Positions 10,301 to 19,200 of a stretch of 64,000 nucleotides of DNA are shown here, one piece after another (positions within the stretch are counted from its first letter, which is position 1; every line of letters begins with the position of its first letter). The notes beneath the pieces were generated by a model that did no database searches, was not told where the DNA came from, and saw only the letters and a program-made list of their open reading frames with translations. Location of the stretch: positions 1,674,001 through 1,738,000 of the forward strand of contig JARUPY010000471.1 in NCBI GenBank assembly GCA_029817715.1, in the 5' to 3' direction. This DNA comes from Melastoma dodecandrum. Taxonomy: Eukaryota > Streptophyta > Magnoliopsida > Myrtales > Melastomataceae. The position numbers and the translations under genes are program-made.

Positions 10301-11015
10301 AGAACTAAAATGGCTCTTATGGTATCTCCTGCACAAGTACATAATGGCTCTTGAATTCCCCACTGAAGAACTACTCACTTATCTGGGACAATTAGGAGAC
10401 CTCTATACTTTTACACCACACAGAAGGCCTCACTCTCACTTAGCTGAAGTTCTAGCGTGGTTTGCTCCACTAACACAGTGGAAGATTTGGATTGAAGCTC
10501 ACCAAGACAGATACTTCAAGTTCGGCAATATAACCCCATATTCAGTTTATCTTTTTCGCAGGTACTGGTATTTCGACTCAAGACTACAAGCAATGGCATC
10601 CATCAACACAGTAGACGAATTCGCCAGCCTTCCCTTTTCTCTAGTTCATGAAGCTCCACTCCATTCAGACAGAGAGATGGCCATCACCGACAACGAATTT
10701 TTAAAGATCAGACTCTGTAAAGAAAATGGTGTTCCATACTTAGATCCAGACGTGGTACTCCAACATCAGATCCAGTTCACAGACCCGAACCATGTCCACA
10801 TGCTCCAATGTGCGCTCCACCAGCACGAGCATCAAGATGACGGAGTATATTGGGAAGATATTGCACAAGACTTCCTAGACAAGGTGGACCTTGGCCCAAG
10901 CTCATCAGGCCCATCCGGCCCAAATCCAGAATCCTCATCAGCAGGTCCCTCATCCACTCAAAAAAGAAGTTCAGCGTACTCCCCCGACAATCGAGGAAAG
11001 CGACCGCGAGAATAG
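4359..11015 (+). CDS. Caulimovirid polyprotein: movement, coat, protease, reverse transcriptase, RNase H, C-terminal extension
   Basis: A 2218-codon ORF with no internal stop. By position: 30K-type movement domain (about 80-260, with the conserved Asp near 150 in LLDVRY); acidic Ser/Asp run (about 375-410); coiled coil (about 560-640); Ser/Thr/Glu-rich linker; coat core (about 905-1060); Lys/Arg block; CCHC knuckle C1165-C1168-H1173-C1178; aspartic protease DTGA 1311-1314; reverse transcriptase with Asp1558 and YIDD 1619-1622; RNase H with Asp1767 and Asp1879; then about 320 residues of unassigned C-terminus ending in a Ser/Pro-rich, basic tail. The ATG lies in CACCATGG, 80 bp after the primer site. 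Length is close to the roughly 2180 residues of the petuvirus polyprotein. Whether it is expressed cannot be told from sequence. Confidence 0.9.
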   Translation: MDNTTHTSSTVMNAPITLDSGLSIRTSTSDKLGGLYEIAHKEEWEETKLPLLNPYAAFTKPSLNPIRSIRTLIRHPSSKVLEYVQASKFSQHPIWATHKEQFVSLQLPAEFPKQWIDRGYTHLHFGAIRLALTYHGRKGLPVTARMALLDVRYREYQHACIGTVETTLNAGTVFVTLYPNFCMSLQDSNILDALQVQVQIAGPEQNENSIEATMHYQMAYRVQNHALDLNIAENNGDALLIRSDYHNSQAPTCLYVPRQISRSDLLRLLPERWITNYERTQQKVKPIQSSETKFIREKDGTVIIKFDRSHEKDAPTPSIFPTMFMMQPLPQRKKPDPLNRIIHSFDEQGQETYHFRDPATDHCYWDVCSSEICGCKDEHLSSDEEDTRRKKRLGQRKPSDSDSDSDNDNDQDQKPPKDDEADTAPQIKTDYGAWQFLIDQASRLRPKKKPSKVLPCYKNILKWQKKNPSSQVILGEIIPTSCAQEAAKPMPIPSEIMMMGRPGELNFPPQNEQTIDGIKYCSKIPIPIGVDAQGNPLRNSIAENVLNWQSQNALAQNAGLNTICRKIDTVQELLTGTEARLSAKIDAHQDKNQEMLQSLHKRLENFEKGKYPSYFRSDPDDEIAKLKRQIKILEDKQVDLNKQPDPASLLSFGRPQVIPQSYGLSLNPISKPFDILDFGNRTSSFMQVSSNAPPLYGQAGKKDPAEIREVIREQQKSSRRKNEIREGKRKVESSKPTERHRTPSPETQSSPNPQTQQLMIRGHQDSLDCPTRKWVTSTTLQSSPSLSDYTSDGYYDNHDPIGSYFSQSPPFMPSQIQMADKYEESNTSESSSEETTSSSEEGTSTDETDQVSDVTSETSSLVLPHLFMADRDETETSTYRQEEVQSDESMEETPPRRTEGNTKFTFDDIPRTQWPQRIQDFLAWCIHKRVTVYNTSDILTDLTSNFHGTLQTWWNLFSEQDQIQMVNMTLPNFMNNLHLHLIGNPNDLLEEKRTEFFQRRCCSYKVQDLDKHFQRMLHLFLHLGGDNTYKPVFLSSIEPPISAMVEKSLISKNIRIAQLTVGQIQQEIISGVNELCQRKEIIQGFLNQDKRLDQVCRAKKNRYKIKCTTKDLCSCAPGTKPYKTKHGKKGSSKKSHRKSRRFPKKWKRFLRFKRKVGPQRKSTKCFICNKPDHFAKNCPRRGKGLMAQIEECTQTSLRNDDLESLFSLEEFPTKKTVFCLEGEFSGTDTEEGIYTIRIHDEEQNFPIIPIRQVPSEESNNGTIIVTGDSDSEKDSHQQLPLIAASQMAPHIKVQVYFSKYHRPVTAIAFIDTGAAESMINPILVPREFLVPYTKKFVAASSDVFQTTHRTKDLKIKLFHNCIIKSSLYVTDLPGRDIVLGWNILHKLPELMILSTGLKYHGNFKPYTSLTRMFSIEPAEKMKQLFSSSFAESHEEFLQKCPHPLWKNSKFFVRLPFKQNEDINPTKASHSGMNPDDNKAAKKECASLLQQGLIEPSDSQWACEAFYVNKRSEQIRGKRRLVINYQPLNQFLQDDKFPVPRRTVLFSSLAKAKIFSKFDLKSGFWQLGIHPDDKWKTGFCIPDGHYQWTVLPFGLKTAPSLFQKVMIKIFEPILDSALIYIDDILLFSPDRPSHEKLLENFAGLVQEHGIMLSEKKMRLFEHSVEFLGMRLSNGQYHPGPHIAQELLKFPDLNLTKKQVQQFLGIVNYLRDFVPNISRYTSPLEAQLKKDSSPWGPAQTEAVKYLKTHLQTLPPLQIPSDGVRILQTDASDQFWAAILLEEKDGKRQVCAYKSGRFNTAEQHYHSTMKEILAVKYGIKKFEFHLIGHHFIVESDMSSFPSMIKFTQKKIPNAQLLRLSEWFSQYTFTAKHIKGRTNVVADFLSRPFDISNPSLQEVPSLQAMIRTYVPKPLDMRRILPPEIIHYDNKEHVEEVLANAGLMIKRYLERIFSKYGRMMFSEQGLHPCYPFLRAIPIEPMSIFPEELKWLLWYLLHKYIMALEFPTEELLTYLGQLGDLYTFTPHRRPHSHLAEVLAWFAPLTQWKIWIEAHQDRYFKFGNITPYSVYLFRRYWYFDSRLQAMASINTVDEFASLPFSLVHEAPLHSDREMAITDNEFLKIRLCKENGVPYLDPDVVLQHQIQFTDPNHVHMLQCALHQHEHQDDGVYWEDIAQDFLDKVDLGPSSSGPSGPNPESSSAGPSSTQKRSSAYSPDNRGKRPRE

Positions 11016-11169
11016 CCGCCCACGAGGAATAAAGAAGATGCCTTAGTGATAAGGCCGGCACCAGCAGCCAAACAACTTTCCAAAAGCTGCAAGATTCCTC
11101 CGCAAATTGCGCTCCACTAACTCAGCTTTACAGCTTTGCTTTCAATTAGCAACAGTGTGTTCTTTGTAA

Positions 11170-11177
11170 TATAAATA
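11170..11177 (+). promoter_or_regulatory. Viral pregenomic-RNA promoter TATA box
   Basis: TATAAATA lies 155 bp after the polyprotein stop, followed about 30 bp on by a purine-rich start region (GAGGAGCAAGGCAGAGC). This is the arrangement of caulimovirid full-length transcript promoters. An AATAAA at 11028-11033 lies between the stop codon and this box. Confidence 0.7.
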
Positions 11178-11199
11178 GACACTCCCACCAGAGGAGCAA

Positions 11200-11829
11200 G
11201 GCAGAGCATTTTACATTCAGAGCTAATACACAAGTAGTTTTTCCTCATATCCATGGCCGGCTAAGTTTCTCCCAAGGTGTCATCCAGTAGTGGTGGTTCC
11301 TTAGATCGACGATCTCTCAAGAAACCCCCTTACCTTCGATAAACCCAAAAACATCTGCAAAACCCAGAAAACCCAAAAACATTCAAAAACCAGAAAATCC
11401 AAATTCATGACTCTTTTGTCCAGCATCCATCGTATGCTTTATCTTGCATTTATTTTATCACTCTTGTTTCCAGAGTTTTCCAGGTTCTGCTTTGTTTTAA
11501 TGTTTTACCCTTTATCACCTCTGTTGATATTTATATTTGGTTAAAGCTGGCAAACTTCTTGCCTTGCTATTCCGTATCTTTGTTATCTAATTCAGTATAA
11601 TGGTATGACCTGTTTAAAGAACGAACTTTTCCCCAGACAGACTCTAAATCTTGTGATGAGTATTGTGATTTTGGCTGCTTAAACTCTAATTGTGAAATGG
11701 ATGTTTGCAGTACACTGTTAACTCGGTAGAGTTCTCTCAGAACCGTAAAGCTATCGACTGCCATAAGGACCACTTGCCGTTATAGCCAGGAGGGCTGCCA
11801 GGCGCAGGTCGCGGCCACTGATAGTAGGT
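11200..11829 (+). other. Viral leader-like non-coding region
   Basis: Downstream of the TATA box the DNA has short A-rich direct repeats (AAACCCAAAAAC-type near 11340-11400), several short AUG-initiated reading frames and pyrimidine-rich parts. In a circular viral genome it would precede the primer site and the polyprotein. No conserved hairpin was verified by folding. Confidence 0.5.
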
Positions 11830-12174
11830 GTGATGAGGCCTCCACTAGGAAGACAGCGTTTCCGCAAACCCCCCTTTCCCAATAGTGATGTCTTACGTAG
11901 CCACTTCCACAGCATTCGTCGACAGTATGACGAGCCACTCTGGAAGAAGAAGAAAACTCTTAAACATTTTACCCGTACCATCACTGCATTAGATGAGTAC
12001 ATAGACTATAAGGCCCGAAACTGTGTGCTTCACACAATTGAGGCCCAGCTTTCTTACTTCAACTGCATGAAGCCAGGTGAGGAATGGATCTTCCACAACC
12101 CCTGGGATTTATGTGGCGGATGGACTTCCCTACCAAAAAAGTTTAAGGTTGATACCCCTTCAATTATAATATAA
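11830..12174 (+). CDS. Hypothetical 114-residue protein in or beside the viral leader
   Basis: The ORF is basic at its N-terminus (RQRFRKPPF, WKKKKTLKHF), with Cys and aromatic residues in the C-terminal half (CVLHTIEAQ, EEWIFHNPWDLCGGW). It has no hydrophobic segment. Its composition differs from the AT-rich mitochondrial-like DNA that follows, and the last residues appear to run into that DNA, suggesting the true 3' end is truncated or fused. I do not recognise the family. It could be a small accessory frame of the virus or the start of a second viral ORF; position is the only support. Confidence 0.35.
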   Translation: MMRPPLGRQRFRKPPFPNSDVLRSHFHSIRRQYDEPLWKKKKTLKHFTRTITALDEYIDYKARNCVLHTIEAQLSYFNCMKPGEEWIFHNPWDLCGGWTSLPKKFKVDTPSIII

Positions 12175-13739
12175 CCCAAGTATTATATTAGTTCCCATTG
12201 ATTCCCACTTCAACGCGGATGAGCCCTTTTCTCACCGACTTGGTTTTTGTTTACATCCATTAGTTCGTAAGGGATTCAATGCAGACTTTGATGGGGAGAA
12301 ATCATTCTCAGTCTAGGCATGTGAAGGACTGTTGAAGTGACCAATTCCTGGAAATTAAAGGGCGTAGGGGACAAAGAAATTGTTGAAGTTACCATTTCCC
12401 TAAAATCCAATATTTTCTAGTTGGTAAAGACTCCCCCCTTGTTTCAGTCACTTTAATCATGAGTGGGGTAACCCGTCCCCTCTCTAGCCGTCTTTACATC
12501 TACCAAGCGTAAAGGTATTCATATCACAAATCTTACTAGTTTGAGTACATAGTTATTTGCCTTGTTTGCAGCCGGCACTCAAACAAGTAGGCGCGTTCCG
12601 CTCTTCTGTATGATGTAATTCTATTCCAATGTTGTCTAAAGCTAAAATAAAACATCTTTGACTTCCCTTCGGGGACCGGCCATAACCTTGCTTTCAGTCC
12701 CCTTTAAGCAAGTCCTCATCGTCGTCAGCCTGTGAATCGGAAGCCCTAGACCATACCAACTCGCTTCAGACTCACTTTCCAGCTCACAATTGAAAGGGAT
12801 AGCGTAAGTCCTCAAGAGGCTCAAGCTTATCTTGGAGAAAATGGAATGCTTCTTTCCGGATGTCGCTATAGGGCGACAATTCACTTACGGAAAGATCTAT
12901 CACGCACTTAAATCCGAACATAAAACAAGCGAGTCATCTTTACGCAATTTCGGTAACCAGATGTTTCGACCGGCATTAAATGCCGGGCTATTCATTGAAG
13001 ATAAAAGTACATCGAACCAATATGAAGTTTGACCATGAGCGGATTGTATCCATTGGGCACAATTGAATCTGATAAGTGAGATTTCGAGTAAGTGTTTCCA
13101 TAATCTTCTTCTGTCCGAAGAAATGATTCGTCGAAATAATGAGTCACCATTGATAGTGACACATCTGAGAAAGTGTAATGGATCTGAAATAACTCCAAAA
13201 ACTTTCTGTTCCAGAGTATGCAGGATGCAGTTTGTCTCGGGTCCACCGGCTCTATTTCTGGTGCTTCGTCAATACCGGTCAAGAGCAAAGCTTTCCTACT
13301 GCTTATGCTGGCAATCCTTCATTATCATTTCTAATGAAATCCCTTTTTCAATATATAAAGAGAGATCTTCATTCTTCATGGGACCCGGAGTATGATTCCT
13401 TACTTATTCAATCAATCGGACTTTCTCCTAATAGGACTTCGACACTGACTAACTTGAATAGAATGCTCCACTTGTGAAAAAATGCTAGAAGATATTCTCA
13501 TTTTCCTAAGCACTGAGAAATTTCTGAACTCTCTGAAGACACTGAGAATAAACTTCAGCAACTTGCGCATCAGCGATGACAACATTATCGCCGAGCATGG
13601 GACACATCAACTCAAGTGGTTGGAGAAAATATAGCCAGAAAGGCTATTTCAATAGCGGCGTCGTTCTAAGCCTTTGCCCCTTCAACTTGGTTTATATTAG
13701 TGATTGATTTTAAAGTAGTTCAACCATTAGTTGTAAATA

Positions 13740-13895
13740 TATTTACCGTCGTTCTATAGTGATATATATATTAGTTATAATATATATATTATAACTAATG
13801 TAAATGTATTTATATTAGTTATAATACATCGAGAGTATTATAACTAATATAACAGAGTATTATATTTATTATAACACTCTGTTATATTACTAATA
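13740..13895. repeat. Inverted copy of the AT-rich hairpin cluster
   Basis: Much of this segment is the reverse complement of about 2910-3010, including CATCGAGAGTATTATAAC and TATAACTAATGTAAATGTAT. It is again adjacent to the CCCCTTCAACTTGGTTTAT motif, which occurs inverted at about 3672. The two clusters therefore flank the virus in opposite orientation, 10.8 kb apart. Confidence 0.7.
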
Positions 13896-14883
13896 TAACC
13901 TCTTTGGAAGATTATAAATATAGCCATCAACCCTGTTCTATCCGGTCCGAATCCCCTCCATAACTAGTATAGTGGAGGTGTTTGTTTTGAATCCCTTTAG
14001 AAGGGCAGAATCGAAGTATAGTGTCGAACAAGTCGGTGTAACTGCAATATTCGGGCAAAGTAGTTATCAGTGATATATTAGTTATATATCCTTACATATA
14101 TAACTAATGTGAGATTGTACAATGGTCCAACGCCTGAACTCAAGGGGTTACATATAGTCTTTCCTATTTTTATCAGACTTCTCATAAAAAGCTAATTTTT
14201 TGGGAATTTTCGACTGATAAACTTTGATTTTTAGCTAATCCAACGCCAACTCTTCGATATATTTCTTGCTGGAAATATCCCTGATCCCATTGATACCGGG
14301 TTGTCCGAATAGCATAGATGATTCGAACGGGGTGAGAGTGATAGCCACAATCCCAGGTCGTCCTGATCCACTATGGAATTTTCGAAATCTACAAAAACAT
14401 TCTAGGAGAGGGCTCGTAATGATCTTCTTAAAGATCACAAGGTGCTGAAGTGGCAGGAGTTGGGGGCGATCTGTAAGTTTTGATGAAAGTGATGCTCTTC
14501 GATGGAGAGATAAACCAGTGGCTCTTTCCATTGTCCAAGCAAGATTGGTTGGATTGTCCCATTCAACTACATTTGTTCCTGTAATCCATAGCCTAACCGA
14601 ACGCAGCAGCGAGGGATTTGTTGTCAAATACGCAAAGGCAAATAAGAATCACAGGGACCCACAACTTTGTGAGGGTCGTATTCTATGCTTACAATTCTAC
14701 CATATATGTCTTTTTCATTCCGTCGAAAAACGTCTGGAGTGAAGGGATCTGTGGAATCTTCGAAGGGAGCGGCACCTCCGAAGCCGACGTTTTGAGTAGG
14801 TGGAACCATTCTGTTTTGGTTCTTCTCCACATTCTTAGCGGGTGATCCAGGAAAGCGCAGTTGACGTCTGGGCTCATCAATTT

Positions 14884-14998
14884 AACAGCGGGGCTCGAGA
14901 ATTGATGTGTATTCGAATCATAGGGGCTAGTAATCGTCAATATGCTCATATTGGCGACATTATTGTCGCTGTGATCAAGGATGCATTACCAAATATGT
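14884..14998 (+). pseudogene. rpl14: Fragment of plastid ribosomal protein L14
   Basis: The frame reads [20 protein letters not shown], then [18 protein letters not shown] and a stop, matching the conserved N-terminal third of bacterial/plastid L14 (uL14). The first codons and the rest of the gene are missing. Some substitutions relative to usual plastid L14 (for example Asp-Ala-Leu-Pro) suggest drift. The piece was probably carried within mitochondrial DNA. Confidence 0.8.
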
Positions 14999-16154
14999 AA
15001 GGTTTATGAGTCTTCTGAGAAGAACACAAATCAAATAAGACAATGTGACAAAGCCTAGGAGCTTGCAGTCGATGCATGAATCCTCTTCAAAGACTAGAAG
15101 TCTTATGATATTTCTATTGCTTCAACGGCTACTTCTCTTCTCCCTATAGCCCCCTCCGAAAGGAGAAAGAATTACAGGAAAGATAAAATACCATTTTTTC
15201 TTCTGGAGAAGGGGAATATTGGACTGCAATCAAAACAGCCTTGAATCAAGCTCTCTCTCAGAGGGAGTATAACCGATTGCTCAGTGAGTCCTTTCTTGCG
15301 TGATTCGCTTTTGGCACCAGTCCTACATTTTGTCTCTGTGGACCGAGGAGAAAGGGGGCTCGGCAGGAAGATTGTATCATGAGAGGGTTAAACATTTGTC
15401 CCCTGGAGACTTTCAAGAAGCTGGACCTGGACATGGGCTCGGTGTTCCAAATTATTATTCCAGACAGGGACACCACAAGATCGGCTATTGGGCTTTCTAG
15501 TGAGTCCGATTGATCCGTAGGAGAGGACGAATTATAGTAATTTGTTCAATCTCGTACACATTCCGACGATTGGCCGAGCGAATAAGTCACCTTCAAAGGG
15601 AATTCACACGAAAGGGAACGAGGACTTCTCAACGTAATTGGAAGGAAGAGGAGGGTTCATCGTAAATGAACTAATATATTTGCTAATTATAATATATTAC
15701 TCGTCGTTCTATCAGTGAGTCTCTAACTCACTGATAGACCCCACTACGAACATTCCTACTTTGCCTCGGATAGACGTGAATGAGAAGTTGCCTTTGAGAG
15801 CTCGCTTCGCTTTGCCTTTTCGATGGAAATCCCGAGAATTGAGACAGTTAAATTTCACTAAAATAATTTCGAATGCCAAACATCATTCAGCCATGGATGC
15901 TTAGCGGGGATCCTCGTACACGGTAAATATAATACGTTCAACTAATGGTATATCATTTTGCCTCCCTTCCTTCCAATTATATTAGTTATATATAACTAAT
16001 ATAATTCCAATTATATTAGTTATATATAGAATTAATGTACAATCTCACATTAATTATATATGAGTTAAAACCATCAATGTGAGAAAAGGGCTCAACCATC
16101 GAGAGTATTATAACTAACCCTCGTACTTCCTAATTACAGAAAGTACGAAGGTTC

Positions 16155-16290
16155 ATCGCCTGGCAAATAAAAGTCTTGAATCACCATAAACATCTAGGTG
16201 ATCAACATCGAGTTCCAATGCCGTCTGTAACCCAAGGATGCATGCTTCGTATTTCTCAGTCATATACCCCCCAAATTCTTCCTCTCCGAT
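16155..16290 (-). pseudogene. Ty3/Gypsy RNase H fragment
   Basis: On the minus strand the frame contains EKYEACILGLQTALELDVDH and then LDVYGDSRLL, the signature of plant Ty3/Gypsy RNase H with catalytic Glu and Asp. It ends at a TGA within about 45 codons and is not flanked by RT or integrase. It joins directly to the DNA polymerase fragment at 16291. Confidence 0.65.
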
Positions 16291-16554
16291 CTAAGAGATC
16301 TCACCATAGGGCTTATAGACATCCACATGACCACCATAATAACCGCGCCTAATAAATGTGTCTTGGTTTCGAGATGGTATATTTATAATATAGGTTTGAT
16401 CATCAAAATATTTCTTACGAAAGATCTTCAGGGAAAGCGATGACACTATCATCACATCCTCGATATCAATCTGATACTTTTTCCAATTAATCTCTTGAGC
16501 CTTCAACATCACACCACCTAAGATAAGGATATCTTGTCGAAGATAGTTTATCAA
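16291..16554 (-). pseudogene. Fragment of a mitochondrial linear-plasmid B-family DNA polymerase
   Basis: The 87-codon frame contains ILILGGVMLKAQEI, an intervening segment ending in IPSRNQDTFIRR, and GYYGGHVDVYKPYGE. These match the region just before the polymerase A motif in the protein-primed B-family polymerases of plant and fungal mitochondrial linear plasmids. The protein is cut before the catalytic DxxSLYP motif, where the Gypsy scrap begins. It is a remnant. Plant mitochondrial genomes and NUMTs often carry such pieces. Confidence 0.65.
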
Positions 16555-17236
16555 ATCCTTACTTTATGAGAAAAAAAAGGCTACAAGGCGGGGCCCAGTA
16601 ACATGTAAATATATGAATTGTTACCAATGGGATGGCTCTGATACCATAAGGGTTGAGTAGTTCTCAAAGTTATTGCAACTACATCTCCTTCGGACCCTGA
16701 AGTGAACCTGGCATTCTATCAGGTAATTGATCTCCATTTTCGTACTCTTAAATCTCGACAGTAATGTCTCTGTTAGATTCTCGGGTCGAAAAATAACACT
16801 ATTTTCTTTTTGAATATCTATCTAGTCTTCATTTATCTGGTGTTTCATCCATTTTAGGATGCCCGGGAACAACTCCTAGGTCAATTAAAAACTGGATTCT
16901 CCCTTTAGGTCGACTAGGTTAAATTCCAATCGGGAAAATCATACATGCAAATGTCTGGCATAAGAAGACCCTCTTCAACAGAATTGGGCCCTGATGGTGG
17001 AACTGGCATTTTTTGAGGGAAGAACATCTTAACATAATCGTCGAGGCGATGTAGGACCTAAAAGAAAGCTATCACCTAAACTATGTGTGATCTTGCCAAT
17101 TATCATATATAAGATCTCTCTTAGTTCTATTGATTTGGCAATCCATGTTGAAGGAGCTACCCGAGCTCAAGAGACAGCTTTAAAGTCAAGCTTAACAAGG
17201 AATTCAATGAGTATTGGCAGGGCGAATGAACGAGAC

Positions 17237-17318
17237 TCTGTGGCTCGAAATCCATCATTAGCAAAATAATTATTTGGATATGCAATCTTGGGCTTTGCTC
17301 TAACAGAAGCCATTGCCA
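17237..17318 (+). pseudogene. atp9: Fragment of mitochondrial ATP synthase subunit 9
   Basis: The frame reads SVARNPSLAK, a stop codon (TAA), then LFGYAILGFALTEAIA. This is the central loop and second helix of ATP synthase subunit c, including the Glu that binds protons. The residue between Lys and Leu is normally Gln (CAA), so a C-to-T change makes the stop. Both ends of the gene are missing. Confidence 0.8.
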
Positions 17319-17460
17319 GTTCTTGGTATAGATTTTGTCATACTTTACTTTATCATCTGAGTAAGCAACTTCTAATTCCTAGGAAGTACTATCAAAAGGC
17401 CTCGGAGAGTTTCCCGCCCCAACTCCGCAAACTCCCATTCCCTTGGTTCCACCCCTGAAC

Positions 17461-17535
17461 TCCTGGCATTTACCTAATTAACATTTTATTAAAAGACTGT
17501 CTTTTAATAAAATGTTAATTAGGTAAATGCCAGGA
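17461..17535. repeat. Perfect 37 bp palindrome with a 1 nt spacer
   Basis: Arm 17461-17497 (TCCTGGCATTTACCTAATTA...) is the exact reverse complement of 17499-17535. A near-perfect palindrome of this length is uncommon and hard to maintain. It is unrelated in sequence to the TATAACTAATATA hairpins. Confidence 0.9.
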
Positions 17536-19119
17536 ATAAACAGCAGTCTATCTTCACAGAGCAAGAGAAGGATCTTGGGCAAGGGGTTCCCGCCGCTAGC
17601 AGAAGTTAAGCGCTTGAAAAGCGCGCTAAGAAACTATGTAGCAATTGGACAGAAACGCTCAACTGTGATACAATTAGTTCATGTGTAGGATAGGTGGGAG
17701 GTGGTGACACACGAAGACTCTCTCGAAAGGTGTCTGCTCGTGGAATAAAAAGACTTTGCAATTGGGCCTTATCTACCCAAGCACCGACAAAACCAGAAGA
17801 CCCCTTGTCTCAACGATAGTGGTCGATCGGTTTGACCTATAGAAAAGGTGTTCCATTGCATTCTTTTAGATATCCTCGTGTGATACCTTCATAAGGGGGG
17901 ACAGCTCTTGTTAGAGCATTTTTTCTATTTAAAAACTCTACCAATCACTAAACTAAACAAAGTCGCTTTAAGAAATCAGGAATTAAAAAAAAAATTCTCA
18001 AGAGGTGATTTCGAGAATCAACCAACTGACAAATCCGTAGCCCCGCCCTACCTTACTACAACATAGGGACAGAACTCTTCTCTTACGATATTGTTAGTTT
18101 TCATTTTTCTAAACCACCCCTTCACCCCCATCCCCTAAAGTCGGGGCTCTTTTGGGTCTCATTTTCTTAGGAGAAAGCTCTTTCTTATCGAGATGTCTCT
18201 GTCAAAAGGCATCGAGGGATGATCAACTCCGCAAATATCGATCGAAACTTGAACCCTTAATCGCTTTGAATAGAGCTAGATGTGACAACGAGAAGCCCTC
18301 GGGAAGCGGGATTGCTGATATCCGCCTCAGTAGAGCGGTGGAAGGTGGAAAGCACCAGTAGCAAGTGATTATAATTTCATATGCAATGATAGAGATGGAG
18401 TACTTGGGATCAGCAGACTTTACCAGAATGTATCCTAATTTTTGGCCTAATTCTTCTTCTGATGATCGATTCAACCTCTGATCAAGCAAGGCCCCATTGA
18501 GCTTAGCCTAGAGCAGATCAGAATGAAAACCTCATTCTTGATTCTACGAGAATTTTTATGAAAGCCTTTCATTTGTTTCTCTTCGATGGAAGTTTGATTT
18601 TGATAGATCCAGGATTTCTGTGCGAATAGCACCTTTTGATGAGAGATATGAACAGATCAAAATAGTTGATGAGAAGATCAACCAGAATTACTACAATCCC
18701 TCTTAGAAAAGGCTGTCAAAGTCGAAGACCATTAATCTGGTAAAACGCATCCAAGCAATTGGTATCCGATTGAAATTTTCATAAATGAACATACTCTTTG
18801 TTTCCTTTTAAAAGTGATAAGCCCACATGCGCAAACTTTATTCATCAAAAAGATGCATACATTGCCATGAAAGTAAGAGGATTTATGGCTACACAAAGCG
18901 TTGAGGGCGGTTTTTTCAAATCCGCGAAAATATTCGCTGGATAACATGGGGCCTGATCAGAGCTGTAATTGAATCTTCCTTCCGTCAATGGTTGAACCTT
19001 CTGTATGCCTGTGATGTTGGATGCTTCCTGGTATTGGATATTCTAGAAAACGAAAAAATGTTCTAACATAGAATAGAATCGAACTCAGTAGTGCTAGGAA
19101 GTCCTCTGCCAGACGATTT

Positions 19120-19200
19120 GTGTCAGACTCTATACATCGTGTTCCCACTTAGCAGAGCCCTGTGTTTTTAATAAACAGTCGCTACCCCCTGGTATGTGCC
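19120..19200 (-). pseudogene. rrn26: Fragment of mitochondrial large-subunit rRNA
   Basis: On the minus strand the segment includes GCGACTGTTTATTAAAAACA, CAGGGCTCTGCTAAGTGG and CGATGTATAGAGTCTGACAC, a strongly conserved part of 23S-type rRNA in its plant mitochondrial form. Only about 80 bases remain. It is good evidence for mitochondrial origin of the surrounding DNA. Confidence 0.8.

Larger units (their letters stand above)
4267..12160 (+). mobile_element. Endogenous caulimovirid (petuvirus/florendovirus-like), near full length
   Basis: One linear copy of about 7.9 kb: tRNA-Met primer site at the left edge, a single long polyprotein ORF, then a non-coding region with a TATA box and a leader-like stretch. 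There are no LTRs and no integrase, and the ORF carries a movement-protein domain. These features separate Caulimoviridae from retrotransposons. A single large polyprotein of about 2200 residues resembles petuviruses, and endogenous florendoviruses are the other candidate. Left edge is set by the primer site; the right edge (about 12150) is where mitochondrial-like DNA resumes and is approximate. Genus needs an RT phylogeny. Confidence 0.85.

Noticed and set aside
4359..11015. The large ORF as a Ty3/Gypsy retrotransposon
   Set aside because: No LTRs and no integrase, and there is a 30K movement-protein domain; these mark a caulimovirid.
17461..17535. The 37 bp palindrome as a transcription terminator
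   Set aside because: It is in dead organelle-like DNA with no gene upstream, and has neither a GC-rich stem nor a downstream U tract.
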